18,717 nt of DNA from Deltaproteobacteria bacterium (GCA_003646745.1 QMLM01000007.1:1-18717); one strand, 5' to 3'; shown: positions 1-7,827, counted from the first letter of the stretch. Translations and numbers: made by a program. Notes: generated by a model from the letters alone, not told the origin.

Positions 1-1272
1 CTTACGGAGAAGGAGATCAGAGAATCGATGCGAGAGGTGCGCCTTGCCCTTTTGGAAGCGGACGTCAACTATAAGGTGGTGAAGGATTTTATCAAGGGGG
101 TGGAAGAGAGGGCAGCAGGGCAAGAGGTAATGGAAAGTTTGACCCCTGCCCAACAGGTGATAAAGATCGTCTATGAAGAACTGACTAGATTGATGGGCGG
201 GGGAGAAAACAACAGTTTACGGTTAGGGGGCGCACTGCCTGCCTCCGTCATGTTGGTAGGGCTTCAAGGATCGGGTAAGACCACCACAGCGGGTAAGATG
301 GCGGGATATCTGCGGGGTAGAAGGCGAAAGCCTTATCTTGTACCTGCCGACCCTTATCGGCCTGCAGCAATAGAGCAGTTGAGGAAGCTGGGGGAACTGT
401 TAGGAATTGACTGTTACGTACCTGATCCCGGAGAGAGGCTGCTGCAGAGTGTTGAAAAGGCCACAGTGCAGGCCAAGACCCAGGGTTTTGATACCCTCAT
501 CCTCGATACTGCCGGACGTCTTCATATCGATGAAGAGTTGATGGAGGAACTGAGAGATATAAAAAGATTTTTGAACCCCCAGGAGATACTCCTTGTGGCC
601 GATGCCATGACCGGGCAAGATGCGGTCAACGTGGCAAAAGGGTTCAATGAGGGCTTGGGGATAACGGGGGTTATCTTGACTAAAATGGACGGAGATGCCC
701 GAGGAGGGGCTGCTCTGTCCATAAAGGCGGTCACCCAAAGGCCGATAAAGTTCGTTGGCACCGGGGAGAAACTCGATGCCTGGGAGGTCTTTCACCCTGA
801 TAGAATGGCTTCTCGAATATTGGGGATGGGCGATGTCCTCTCTTTGATAGAGAAAGCTCAGGCAGCCTTTGACGAGCGCCAGGCCGAGACCCTGGAGAGG
901 AAGCTGAGAAAGGATGAGTTTACCTTGGATGACTTTAGGGATCAGTTGCGCCAGATTAGGAAGATGGGCCCCTTAGAGGATCTTTTGAGGATGATTCCCG
1001 GGTGGGGTAAGCTCAAAGGGGTTAAGGCGCTGTATCCAGACGAGAGGCAATTGGTGCGTCTGGAGGCCATTATCAATTCCATGACTAAGGAGGAGAGGAG
1101 AAATCATCAGATCATCAATGGGAGCAGGAGGCTTCGTATCGCCAAAGGAAGCGGTACCACAGTTCAAGATGTCAACAGGCTTTTGAAACAGTTCGTGATG
1201 ACGAAGAAGATGATCAAGCAATTGAGCAAGAAGGGAAAGAGGGGGTTCCTCCCCAATGTCCTTCCCTTTTAA
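1..1272 (+). CDS. ffh: Signal recognition particle protein Ffh (5' end outside window)
   Basis: This is the GTPase of the signal recognition particle. It binds 4.5S RNA and hydrophobic signal sequences and delivers ribosomes to FtsY at the inner membrane. The frame is open from base 1 and begins with residues that fit the family's N domain (LTEKEIRES then REVRLALLEADV), so about 20 N-terminal residues lie upstream. The ATG at 28 is internal, not the start. In window numbering the G1 loop GLQGSGKTTT is near residues 87-96, DTAGR near 169-173 and TKMDGDARGG near 227-236. The methionine-rich M domain carries the RNA-binding SGTTVQDVN segment near 384-392. It ends with a short basic tail. It is the first visible gene of the ribosomal-protein operon, and rpsP follows after 48 nt. 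Identification is near certain. Confidence 0.97.
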   Translation, partial: LTEKEIRESMREVRLALLEADVNYKVVKDFIKGVEERAAGQEVMESLTPAQQVIKIVYEELTRLMGGGENNSLRLGGALPASVMLVGLQGSGKTTTAGKMAGYLRGRRRKPYLVPADPYRPAAIEQLRKLGELLGIDCYVPDPGERLLQSVEKATVQAKTQGFDTLILDTAGRLHIDEELMEELRDIKRFLNPQEILLVADAMTGQDAVNVAKGFNEGLGITGVILTKMDGDARGGAALSIKAVTQRPIKFVGTGEKLDAWEVFHPDRMASRILGMGDVLSLIEKAQAAFDERQAETLERKLRKDEFTLDDFRDQLRQIRKMGPLEDLLRMIPGWGKLKGVKALYPDERQLVRLEAIINSMTKEERRNHQIINGSRRLRIAKGSGTTVQDVNRLLKQFVMTKKMIKQLSKKGKRGFLPNVLPF

Positions 1273-1320
1273 TTTTTCCCTTTATCCATGGCCTGAAGGA
1301 AGGGGGGTGAAAATAGGCAA

Positions 1321-1584
1321 ATGGCGGTGAAGATCAGATTGGCGCGGTTTGGGTCGAAGAAGAAGCCTTTTTATCGCATTATTGTGAGTGATGCTCGGGC
1401 CCCAAGGGATGGGAGGTTCATAGAGAGGGTCGGCACATACGATCCCCAAAAGGATCCACCCAGTATCCACGTTAATAAAGAGAGGATAGTGGATTGGCTC
1501 TTGAAAGGGGCACAGCCTACCCCGACGGTAGTCCGCTTGCTGAAGCGGGTGGGGATCAACACAGTCGCCAAAAAAGTAGTCTAA
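1321..1584 (+). CDS. rpsP: 30S ribosomal protein S16
   Basis: This is a small-subunit ribosomal protein that binds 16S rRNA and helps early 30S assembly. The 87-residue product has the usual family length and start: MAVKIRLARFGSKKKPFYRI, followed by the conserved VSDARAPRDGRFIERVGTYDP region. A G-rich Shine-Dalgarno (GGAAGGGGGGTGA) precedes the ATG. The gene sits between ffh and the KH-domain gene, as in many deltaproteobacterial and Firmicute genomes, and is probably co-transcribed with the genes downstream through yraN. Nothing in the protein looks unusual. Confidence 0.97.
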   Translation: MAVKIRLARFGSKKKPFYRIIVSDARAPRDGRFIERVGTYDPQKDPPSIHVNKERIVDWLLKGAQPTPTVVRLLKRVGINTVAKKVV

Positions 1585-1627
1585 GTGGTGGTTCTGGGGG
1601 GCTGAAACACAAAAGGAGGTTGGGAGA

Positions 1628-1858
1628 ATGAAGGAGCTAATTGAATACATCGCCAAGGCATTGGTGGACAATCCTGATGCGGTGAAGGTAACTGAGATTG
1701 AAGGTGAAAAGACATCTGTAATTGAGCTTTCTGTGGCCAAGGAGGATTTGGGGAAGATCATTGGCAAACAGGGTAGAACTGCCAGGGCTATGCGGACCAT
1801 TCTAAGTGCTGCCTCCACTAAGAACAATAAACGGGCAGTCCTTGAGATTATAGAGTAG
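1628..1858 (+). CDS. khpA: KH-domain RNA-binding protein KhpA
   Basis: This is a 76-residue single KH-domain protein, the usual size of the KhpA/YlqC family. Family members bind RNA and, with KhpB/EloR in Gram-positives, influence cell elongation and division. Their role in Gram-negatives is less clear. The GxxG nucleic-acid-binding loop is visible as IIGKQGRT (GKQG at residues 46-49), preceded by the typical N-terminal KELIEYIAKALVDNP helix. A strong ribosome binding site (AAAGGAGGTTGG) precedes the ATG. Its position between rpsP and rimM is the classic location for this family. The stop is only 10 nt before the rimM start, which suggests coupled translation. Confidence 0.93.
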   Translation: MKELIEYIAKALVDNPDAVKVTEIEGEKTSVIELSVAKEDLGKIIGKQGRTARAMRTILSAASTKNNKRAVLEIIE

Positions 1859-1868
1859 CTGGAAGGCC

Positions 1869-2396
1869 GTGGGAGGGGACCTCATTGTTATCGGAAGGGT
1901 CACACGGCCTCATGGTGTGAAGGGAGCGACCAGAATTGAATACTTTAATGAAGAAGACCCTCAATTTTTTAGCCGGTATAAAATAATCTATCTGCGGGGG
2001 GAGGAAGGAGATCCTCAGCCCTATCGGCCTATCAAGGCTCGTCCACACAAAAAATTTATCCTCGCCAAATTGGAGGGCGTACGGACCAGAGAGGAGGCAG
2101 AGAGGTTGAGAGGGAGTTGGGTATTGGTTGATGCTGCGGATCTTCCTCCCCTCGGGAAAGATGAATACTACTGGTATGAGATCTTGGGGATGCAGGTATT
2201 TACGGAAAAGGGGAGATATTTGGGCGAGCTGAGGGAGATCTTCCCCACAGGAAGCAACGATGTGTATGTGGTGAGGAAGGGGGAGAAGGAGTTTTTGATC
2301 CCCGCCATCAAAGATGTAGTCGTTGATATAGACAAAAAAGCCCGAAAAATGATCATTCATCCCCTGGAAGGGCTTTTAGAGGAAGATGATCTTTGA
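1869..2396 (+). CDS. rimM: Ribosome maturation factor RimM
   Basis: This is an assembly factor for the 30S head that binds S19 and assists 16S rRNA maturation. The 175 residues begin with the RimM N-terminal barrel signature IGRVTRPHGVKG. The PRC-barrel follows from about residue 98 (YYWYEILGMQV through the EFLIPAIKDVV region), matching family length. The start is GTG. The frame upstream contains no other initiation codon before the in-frame TAG at 1851, so GTG at 1869 is effectively forced. Its GGAAGG ribosome binding site lies unusually close (about 2 nt), so initiation may lean on coupling to khpA. The 3' end overlaps trmD by 11 nt. Confidence 0.95.
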   Translation: MGGDLIVIGRVTRPHGVKGATRIEYFNEEDPQFFSRYKIIYLRGEEGDPQPYRPIKARPHKKFILAKLEGVRTREEAERLRGSWVLVDAADLPPLGKDEYYWYEILGMQVFTEKGRYLGELREIFPTGSNDVYVVRKGEKEFLIPAIKDVVVDIDKKARKMIIHPLEGLLEEDDL

Positions 2397-3123
2397 CATC
2401 CTCACCCTTTTCCCGGAGATGCTCCGTTCCCCTTTGGAAGGTAGCATCCTGGGCAAGGCCCGCAAAGAGGGATTGATAGAGGTTAACCTCATTAACATCA
2501 GGGACTATGCTGAGGGCAAACACCGGGTAACCGATGATTACCCCTATGGTGGGGGGAAGGGTATGATCATGAAACCAGAGCCCATCATCAAGGGGGTAAA
2601 GTTGATTAAGTCAGTGGACCCTGCTGCATGGGTGATCCTGATGACCCCCCAAGGGATGCCCTTTAAGCAAGAAGTGGCAAAGAGGCTTGCCCAACTGTCC
2701 CATCTTGTCCTGATATGCGGTAGATATGAAGGGGTAGATGAACGGGTGAGGGACTTTGTGAATGAAGAGATCTCCATTGGTGATTATGTCCTCACGGGGG
2801 GGGAATTAGCGGCCTTGGTGTTGATTGACGTCGTATCCAGGCTGATTCCCGGCGTCTTGGGGGCAGAGGGAGCCCCTGATGATGATTCCTTCTCGCAAGG
2901 GTTGTTGGAATATCCCCAGTATACCCGACCGAAGGAGTATGAGGGCAGGAGAGTCCCAGAGGTGCTGCTTTCCGGTAATCACCAAGCCATTGAAAGATGG
3001 CGCCGAAAAGAGGCCTTGCGCAGGACTTGGCAGAGGAGGCCTGATCTATTAGCCAAAGCTGGGCTTTCTGAGGAGGATATGGAGATCCTTGCGGAGCTGA
3101 AGAGGTCATCAAAGGCGGATTGA
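2386..3123 (+). CDS. trmD: tRNA (guanine-37-N1)-methyltransferase TrmD
   Basis: This is a SPOUT-class enzyme that makes m1G37 in tRNAs reading CNN codons, preventing +1 frameshifting, and it acts as a dimer in the cytosol. The 245-residue product shows YPYGGGKGMIM (about 53-62), the knot segments CGRYEGVDERV (111-121) and SIGDYVLTGGEL (130-141). It also has DSF (167-169), with the catalytic-type aspartate, EYPQYTRP and VLLSGNH. All are canonical. The ATG lies inside the 3' end of rimM (11-nt overlap), and the stop TGA overlaps the TTG start of the next gene as TTGA. Both junctions suggest translational coupling. Confidence 0.97.
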   Translation: MIFDILTLFPEMLRSPLEGSILGKARKEGLIEVNLINIRDYAEGKHRVTDDYPYGGGKGMIMKPEPIIKGVKLIKSVDPAAWVILMTPQGMPFKQEVAKRLAQLSHLVLICGRYEGVDERVRDFVNEEISIGDYVLTGGELAALVLIDVVSRLIPGVLGAEGAPDDDSFSQGLLEYPQYTRPKEYEGRRVPEVLLSGNHQAIERWRRKEALRRTWQRRPDLLAKAGLSEEDMEILAELKRSSKAD

Positions 3124-3698
3124 GGATCTCAGGTTCCTTTGCCCATATATATATCGCACTTATTCACTATCCTGTCTATGACCGGCAGGAAAGGGTGATA
3201 GCTACTGCCTTGACTACTATAGATATCCATGATTTGGCCCGGTTGGCCAGGACTTACGGAGTAGGAGGATTTTATTTAGTTACTCCTTTAAAGTCTCAGC
3301 AGGAGTTGGCCAAACGAGTTGTCAATCACTGGGTAAGGGGGTGGGGTGCAGAATATAATCCGACCAGGAAGGAGGCCCTTTCTCTGGTAAGGGTAGCCGA
3401 TGATCTGGAAGGGGCTGTGAAGGGGATTGAAGCAGAAGGGAGGCAGGCGGTAAAAACGATTGCGACGGCGGCTAGGCGTTATGCACAGGCGAGGTCTTTT
3501 ATGGAAATATCCGATATTCTACGAAGGGACAGGAGGGAATCTTATCTCATCCTTTTTGGGACAGGCTGGGGGTTGACACGGGAGACGGTTAGTAGGTCTG
3601 ATTATATACTGGAACCGATAGAGGGAAGAGATTATAACCACCTTTCCGTTCGGACGGCGGCTGCCATTATCTTAGATAGACTTTTGGGAGGGAAGTGA
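3120..3698 (+). CDS. SAM-dependent SPOUT-type RNA methyltransferase (Methyltrn_RNA_4-like)
   Basis: This 192-residue product resembles the RNA methyltransferase family typically found between trmD and rplS in deltaproteobacteria and some thermophiles. The hallmark N-terminus IYIALIHYPVYDRQ leads to a segment with DIHDLARLARTYGV and YLVTPL. The C-terminal half has the knot-like LILFGTGWGL and LSVRTAAAIILDRL segments expected of a SPOUT fold. The substrate RNA is not known to me, and the rRNA or tRNA role is inferred from context. The only plausible start is TTG at 3120, overlapping the trmD stop (TTGA), with AAAGGCGGA just upstream. No in-frame ATG or GTG exists before the conserved region. 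The stop is 1 nt before rplS. Confidence 0.88.
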   Translation: MRISGSFAHIYIALIHYPVYDRQERVIATALTTIDIHDLARLARTYGVGGFYLVTPLKSQQELAKRVVNHWVRGWGAEYNPTRKEALSLVRVADDLEGAVKGIEAEGRQAVKTIATAARRYAQARSFMEISDILRRDRRESYLILFGTGWGLTRETVSRSDYILEPIEGRDYNHLSVRTAAAIILDRLLGGK

Positions 3699-3699
3699 A

Positions 3700-4041
3700 A
3701 TGAATGCTATAGAGGGTGTAGAAAAAGAACATCTGCGCATGGACATACCGGAATTCAGGGCAGGGGATACGGTCAAGGTCCATTTCAAGATCCAAGAGGG
3801 TGATAAGGAGAGGATTCAGGTATTTGAGGGATTGGTCATTCGCAAACGCAGGGGAAACACCAGAGCTACCTTCACCGTGAGGAAGGTATCCTATGGGATT
3901 GGGGTGGAGAGGATCTTTCCCCTATACTCCCCTTATATCGATAAAATTGAGGTGGTGAGTCGGGGTCGGGTGCGCCGTAGCCGTCTCTACTATCTGCGCG
4001 AGAGAAAGGGGAAGGCGGCCCGGATCAAAGAGAAAAGATAA
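3700..4041 (+). CDS. rplS: 50S ribosomal protein L19
   Basis: This large-subunit protein lies at the 30S-50S interface. The 113-residue length fits the family. Diagnostic segments are the FRAGDTVKVHFKIQEGDKER region, IQVFEGLVIRKRRG, the FTVRKVSYGIGVERIFPLYSP region and the final RRSRLYYLRERKGKAARIKEK tail. A clear GGGAGG ribosome binding site sits just before ATG at 3700, and the preceding gene ends 1 nt earlier. The trmD-methylase-rplS order supports the call. Confidence 0.97.
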   Translation: MNAIEGVEKEHLRMDIPEFRAGDTVKVHFKIQEGDKERIQVFEGLVIRKRRGNTRATFTVRKVSYGIGVERIFPLYSPYIDKIEVVSRGRVRRSRLYYLRERKGKAARIKEKR

Positions 4042-4045
4042 CGGG

Positions 4046-4684
4046 ATGGAGAAAACACATCCAGACGAAGGATCCATAGAGGGGATCCTTTGCTCTCAAG
4101 GATACAGGTTGATAGCGGGGGTGGATGAGGCAGGCAGGGGTCCTCTGGCTGGTCCGGTGGTAGCAGCAGCGGTCATAATTGGTCCAAGGGAGGGGATTTC
4201 TGGGGTGCGTGATTCCAAAAGGCTCACGCCTGGACGTCGAGAAGAGTTGTACCAGATTATCACCTCTCGTGCCCTCAGCTGGGGGGTTGGAATAGTGGGC
4301 CCCCGAGAAATCGAACGGCACAACATCTTGGAAGCTACCCTCAGAGCCATGAAAGAAGCCGTCCTGAAGCTAAATCCATCTCCCGATTTCCTCCTGATAG
4401 ATGGTACCTCTACCATCCCCATCGATATCCCCCAATGGTCTTTAAAGGGAGGGGATGACATTTGTGCTTCCATCTCTGCAGCCTCCATCTTGGCTAAGGT
4501 CACCCGTGACAGGTTGATGCTGGAATACCATCGCATTTATCCCCAGTACAACTTCGCCTCTCACAAGGGATATGCTACTAGGGAGCATTTGGAGGCCATC
4601 CAAAGATACGGATGTTGTGATATTCACCGAAGGACCTTCAAGGGCGTGAAGGAGCACATCGAGGTGACAGATGGGGGACAATAG
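4046..4684 (+). CDS. rnhB: Ribonuclease HII
   Basis: This enzyme cleaves the RNA strand of RNA:DNA hybrids and incises at single ribonucleotides in DNA. The product is 212 residues. The catalytic carboxylates are visible: D27 and E28 in IAGVDEAGRGPLAGPV, D119 in LLIDGT, and D155 in the ASILAKVTRDR segment. The DSKRLTPGRREEL motif and the C-terminal HKGYATREHLEAI are also present. The start is ATG at 4046, 4 nt after the rplS stop. There is little Shine-Dalgarno upstream, so reinitiation after rplS is likely. The 3' end overlaps yraN by 14 nt. All key residues are intact. Confidence 0.96.
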   Translation: MEKTHPDEGSIEGILCSQGYRLIAGVDEAGRGPLAGPVVAAAVIIGPREGISGVRDSKRLTPGRREELYQIITSRALSWGVGIVGPREIERHNILEATLRAMKEAVLKLNPSPDFLLIDGTSTIPIDIPQWSLKGGDDICASISAASILAKVTRDRLMLEYHRIYPQYNFASHKGYATREHLEAIQRYGCCDIHRRTFKGVKEHIEVTDGGQ

Positions 4685-5039
4685 GAAGGCCTTGGGGGAC
4701 AGGGGAGAGGATTTGGCGGTAAGGTATCTGCTAAAAAGAGGCTATAAAGTCATCGAGAAAAATTATCGTTGCTTTTTAGGTGAGATAGACCTTATCGCCC
4801 GTGACAAGGGCACACTAGTATTTGTCGAAATCAAGGCCCGTAGCTCAGCAAGGTTCGGCCTCCCCCAGGAGGCGGTGAGCCCATTTAAACAGAGGAAACT
4901 TATTCAAGTAGCAAAGGCGTATATGGCAGAACGTCATTTGGGAGAAGCCATTGCCACGCGATTCGACGTGGTGGCCGTCCAACTTACTCCTTCCGGTCCG
5001 GAGATAGAACTCATTAAAGACGCCTTCCAGATGGGATGA
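4671..5039 (+). CDS. yraN: YraN/UPF0102 family nuclease-fold protein
   Basis: This is a 122-residue protein of the UPF0102 family, which has a restriction-endonuclease-like fold. Its cellular role remains poorly defined, and a link to DNA or Holliday-junction processing has been suggested from the fold. Visible motifs are the N-terminal ALGDRGEDLAVRYLLKRGY, then LGEIDLIARD and VFVEIKARSS. These give the nuclease-like carboxylate and lysine set E14, D40, E53 and K55. The start lies inside rnhB, 14 nt before its stop, as is common for rnhB-yraN pairs. It is the last gene of the plus-strand operon. The 87-nt gap to the convergent CLC gene shows no convincing intrinsic terminator. Confidence 0.93.
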   Translation: MGDNRKALGDRGEDLAVRYLLKRGYKVIEKNYRCFLGEIDLIARDKGTLVFVEIKARSSARFGLPQEAVSPFKQRKLIQVAKAYMAERHLGEAIATRFDVVAVQLTPSGPEIELIKDAFQMG

Positions 5040-5126
5040 GGAGGAGTTTATCTTCACCTCCACAATCTGTTGATATTCAATGGGCTGTACATTAAAGCGA
5101 AAAGGTGTTAGTTTTAATAAGATCTT

Positions 5127-7202
5127 TTAGCTGTGGGGAAAGCGGGAGAGGTCCTTTTGCAAGCCGAAGACTATGAGGATATCCCCCTCTGTTATTCGAG
5201 TTGAGGGAGTTGGGAGAATGTAAGATACCTCTTTTTCACCTTCTTCCTTGGCCTCTTTTTTAATGGTCAACACTGTGGCCCCGAAGCGCTCTCGAAGCCT
5301 GAGTTCTTCTAAGGTCTTGCCCACAAAACTCCTAGGGGCAGGGACCTCCAAAATAAGAAATTCACCCACTAAGGCCAATCGTTCCGAGTGCATTTTTTGT
5401 TGCAAACGAAAGGAAGTGGCCAGCCCTGAGGCCATATCTAGCCTAAAGATCTCTCTATTGTAGGCCTCTATTACATCGCTGCGTCGCACCGTCCCGATTA
5501 ATTTTCCCTTATCCACCACAGGGATCTCTTCTAAGTTGAATTTTCCAAACAGCTGCATAACCATATCTAGAGATTCACTAGGCCTTACCACCGTTACCTC
5601 TTTATCCATGAGATCAGAGGCAATTATTACATTACTTACGGTTTCATAGTCCTTTAGGATGGGCCGTAAGGCCTCCAGGCAGATATGTCCTTGGATGCGG
5701 TTATCTTCCCCAATTACAAACAGGTGTGAATGGGAACTGGCCATCATACGGGTAACGAGCTCGGCCAAAGGTGCAGAGGGAGAGACCAATTCAATCTCCG
5801 GACGCATTACCTGGGAGACCCTTAGGGACTTTAGGACGTTGAGCTCTCTTCCTCCATGGATATTTACCCCTCGTCGGACCAATTTTAATGTATAGATGGA
5901 CTCACGGGATAAAAGGGCTGAAATTACCATGCCTATGGTGCAAGCAAACATCAAGGGGAGTATGATGCGGTAATCAGCGGTCATCTCGAAGATGATGAGC
6001 ATGGCAGTGATTGGAGCGCGGGTGGTACCGGCAACCACCGCCCCCATCCCGACAAGGGCATAGGCACCGGGGGAAGCGGTTGCATGGGGAAAGAGTGTAT
6101 GAGCAAGTTGGCCAAAGGCACCCCCTAGAACTGCTCCCATAAAGAGGGAAGGGGCAAATATCCCCCCTGAGCCCCCTGAGCCAATGGTGATGCTGGTGGC
6201 CAAGATCTTCGCCACCAAGAGCCCTATCAAGATAGCTCCTAGCATCTCCCCGCGCAAGACAGGGGTGATTGTTTCATAGCCTACACCGAAGATCTGTGGG
6301 GAAAAGAAGCCAACACATCCAATAATAGCCCCCCCAATGGCGGGTTTAACAAATTCGGGTAATTTCCAACCCTCAAAAAAATCCTCCATACCGTAAAGAA
6401 GGCGAATAAAGGCATAGGCTACCCCCCCAGCTAAAACCCCTAATATCAGATATAGAAATAGTTCACTATAGTGAAGCAGGTCATAAGGGGGGACCTCAAA
6501 GGCGGGAAAGTTACCCAAATAGTGGCGGGACAATGCTGTAGCGATTACAGAGGAGACAACGATAGGGATAAAACGGGAGGCAGCAAACTCGCTGAGGATT
6601 ATCTCTAAAGAGAAAAGGGTACCGGCCATTGGGGCGTTAAAGGTAGCCGCAATACCTGCTGCAGCACCGCAGGCTACTAAGGTTCGTAGTCGGTCCCCTG
6701 ACACCTTCAATGCCTTGCCGATAACTGAGCCCATGCCAGAGCCGATCTGCACAATGGGGCCTTCACGGCCTACCGAACCACCAGAACCGATACATATGGC
6801 GGAGGCAAAGGCCTTGGCGAGAAATACCCGAGTTCGCATTCGCCCATCTTTTAAGGCTACGGCCTCCATTACTTCAGGAACACCATGTCCTTTGGCCTCA
6901 GGGGCAAAGAAATATACGATGATCCCCACTATTAAACCACCTGCCGTGGGGACTAAGACCTTTACCCAGAAGGGGGCTGCTAGGGCCATCACCAAGAGGT
7001 CCTTCCCCTCCATTCGGGTGAAGCTTCCCCAGCCTAATTGGGCAAATGCAGCGATCAGTTTCCTAAACCCGACGGCTCCATATCCCCCTATTGCCCCTAC
7101 GATCCCCCCCATCACAATCATAAAGAGATGTTCACGGCGGGTAAAGGCGGCCGTGCCTCGCTTCCACCACTTTCTGATTTTGGGCAGTAGGATTTCTTTC
7201 AT
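5127..7202 (-). CDS. CLC-family anion channel/antiporter with CBS pair and RCK-C domain
   Basis: This is a polytopic membrane protein of about 691 residues. Counting from the upstream GTG at 7214 (4 residues earlier), the CLC core spans about 20-440. It carries GHGVP at 109-113 where classical members have GSGIP, the gating-glutamate motif GREGP at 149-153, and GSGGSGGIFAP at 345-355. The C-terminal pore tyrosine is probably Y441. Two CBS domains follow (about 465-585), then a TrkA-C/RCK-C domain (about 610-690), suggesting nucleotide or ligand gating. By hand alignment to E. coli ClC-ec1, FSLEI at 201-205 keeps the E202 equivalent but has Ile at the internal proton-glutamate (E203) position. 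It probably moves chloride or another anion, and whether it works as channel or exchanger cannot be read here. I prefer ATG at 7202; GTG at 7214 is the alternative, and neither has a strong Shine-Dalgarno. The gene stands alone. Confidence 0.9.
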   Translation of the reverse strand: MKEILLPKIRKWWKRGTAAFTRREHLFMIVMGGIVGAIGGYGAVGFRKLIAAFAQLGWGSFTRMEGKDLLVMALAAPFWVKVLVPTAGGLIVGIIVYFFAPEAKGHGVPEVMEAVALKDGRMRTRVFLAKAFASAICIGSGGSVGREGPIVQIGSGMGSVIGKALKVSGDRLRTLVACGAAAGIAATFNAPMAGTLFSLEIILSEFAASRFIPIVVSSVIATALSRHYLGNFPAFEVPPYDLLHYSELFLYLILGVLAGGVAYAFIRLLYGMEDFFEGWKLPEFVKPAIGGAIIGCVGFFSPQIFGVGYETITPVLRGEMLGAILIGLLVAKILATSITIGSGGSGGIFAPSLFMGAVLGGAFGQLAHTLFPHATASPGAYALVGMGAVVAGTTRAPITAMLIIFEMTADYRIILPLMFACTIGMVISALLSRESIYTLKLVRRGVNIHGGRELNVLKSLRVSQVMRPEIELVSPSAPLAELVTRMMASSHSHLFVIGEDNRIQGHICLEALRPILKDYETVSNVIIASDLMDKEVTVVRPSESLDMVMQLFGKFNLEEIPVVDKGKLIGTVRRSDVIEAYNREIFRLDMASGLATSFRLQQKMHSERLALVGEFLILEVPAPRSFVGKTLEELRLRERFGATVLTIKKEAKEEGEKEVSYILPTPSTRITEGDILIVFGLQKDLSRFPHS

Positions 7203-7227
7203 TTTAAACACCACAAACTTTGTATCT

Positions 7228-7256
7228 TAGATAATTGTTATAAGGAGAAAAGTCAA
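7228..7256 (-). promoter_or_regulatory. Candidate sigma70-type promoter for the CLC gene
   Basis: On the minus strand TTGACT (7256-7251) is followed after 17 nt by TATCTA (7233-7228), about 25 nt upstream of the preferred start codon. The -35 is good (5 of 6), but the -10 is poor (3 of 6). The region is AT-rich compared with the flanking genes. The call rests on position and spacing only. Confidence 0.3.
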
Positions 7257-7347
7257 TATTTATTGAGGAAATCCAGGACTCTCTCCATGAAGGTGGTTTT
7301 GTTGATGAAGGCTTAGAGGAATTTTTTCGTTAGTTAAAGAGGAGGCA

Positions 7348-7506
7348 ATGAGAAAGATCTTGATCTGGGCAGAAAGGTTGTCTTATATTAAAGCTGGCAG
7401 ATTTCTCCAGGAGGAGAGCGATGTTTTTTATCATCCGGCTGCTGAGTACCATGGTGGCCATCCTTATCATCGCCTATCTCTTACCAGGTGTAATGAGGGT
7501 AGATAG
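7348..7506 (+). CDS. Possible small ORF (52 codons) leading into the YvlD-like gene
   Basis: This short frame is preceded by one of the strongest ribosome binding sites in the window (AAAGAGGAGGCA before ATG at 7348). The predicted peptide begins MRKILIWAERLSYIKAGRF. Its last half lies in a different frame inside the start of the downstream membrane-protein gene (7421). It resembles no family I know. It could be a real small protein, a leader that couples translation to the next gene, or the decayed end of an older gene. Only the strong ribosome binding site and the position support it. Confidence 0.22.
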   Translation: MRKILIWAERLSYIKAGRFLQEESDVFYHPAAEYHGGHPYHRLSLTRCNEGR

Positions 7507-7762
7507 CTGGCTGGCAGCCCTGTTAGCGGCATTTTTGCTGGGGATCGTCAATGCGGTCATCCGCCCTCTTCTAATCTTGCTCACCTTACCCCTTACTGTC
7601 CTGACCTTGGGGCTTTTTCTGCTAATCATCAATGGGTTTATGCTATGGTTGGTGGCTGCCCTAGTGCGGGGTTTCCAGGTAAATGGTCTTTGGGGGGCGG
7701 TATTTGGCTCAATCCTAATCAGTATAGTGAGCTGGATATTGTCCAGCTTGGTAACATCTTGA
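7421..7762 (+). CDS. Small polytopic membrane protein, phage holin family 4 / YvlD-like
   Basis: This is a 113-residue, almost entirely hydrophobic protein with about four predicted membrane segments (roughly 3-22, 28-50, 52-78 and 86-110). The pattern RLLSTMVAILIIAYLLPGV, then AFLLGIVNAVIRPLLILLTLPLTVLTLGLFLLIING, is typical of the Phage_holin_4_2 (PF04020) family. That family is widespread in bacteria without prophage context. Despite the family name there is no sign of phage genes here, so a lysis role is not indicated. Its function in the membrane is unknown. The ribosome binding site is strong (CAGGAGGAG before ATG). It reads divergently from the CLC gene and ends 65 nt before the ligase gene, so it may share a transcript with it. 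Confidence 0.85.
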   Translation: MFFIIRLLSTMVAILIIAYLLPGVMRVDSWLAALLAAFLLGIVNAVIRPLLILLTLPLTVLTLGLFLLIINGFMLWLVAALVRGFQVNGLWGAVFGSILISIVSWILSSLVTS

Positions 7763-7827
7763 AGGGTAAAATCGTTCTTTTCACTCTAGTCTCCTGGAGT
7801 TTCGAGTAAAAGAGACAGGTAAGGACC

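Noticed and set aside
400..795. Long open frames antisense to ffh (and similar frames opposite rpoD, mutS2 and clc)
   Set aside because: These are shadow frames of well-identified genes. They show no family motifs, and their existence follows from the base composition of the sense strand.
5040..5061. GGAGG / CCTCC pair just after yraN as an intrinsic terminator
   Set aside because: The stem is only 5 bp with a 12-nt loop, and no T-run follows on either strand.
7421..7762. Prophage or lysis gene, because the family is named phage holin 4
   Set aside because: No endolysin, integrase or other phage gene is nearby, and this family is common in non-phage chromosomal contexts.
7763..7827. ACTC...GAGT and CTCC...GGAG complementarity after the YvlD-like gene as a terminator
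   Set aside because: The arms are short and interrupted, and there is no T-tract, so it was not called.
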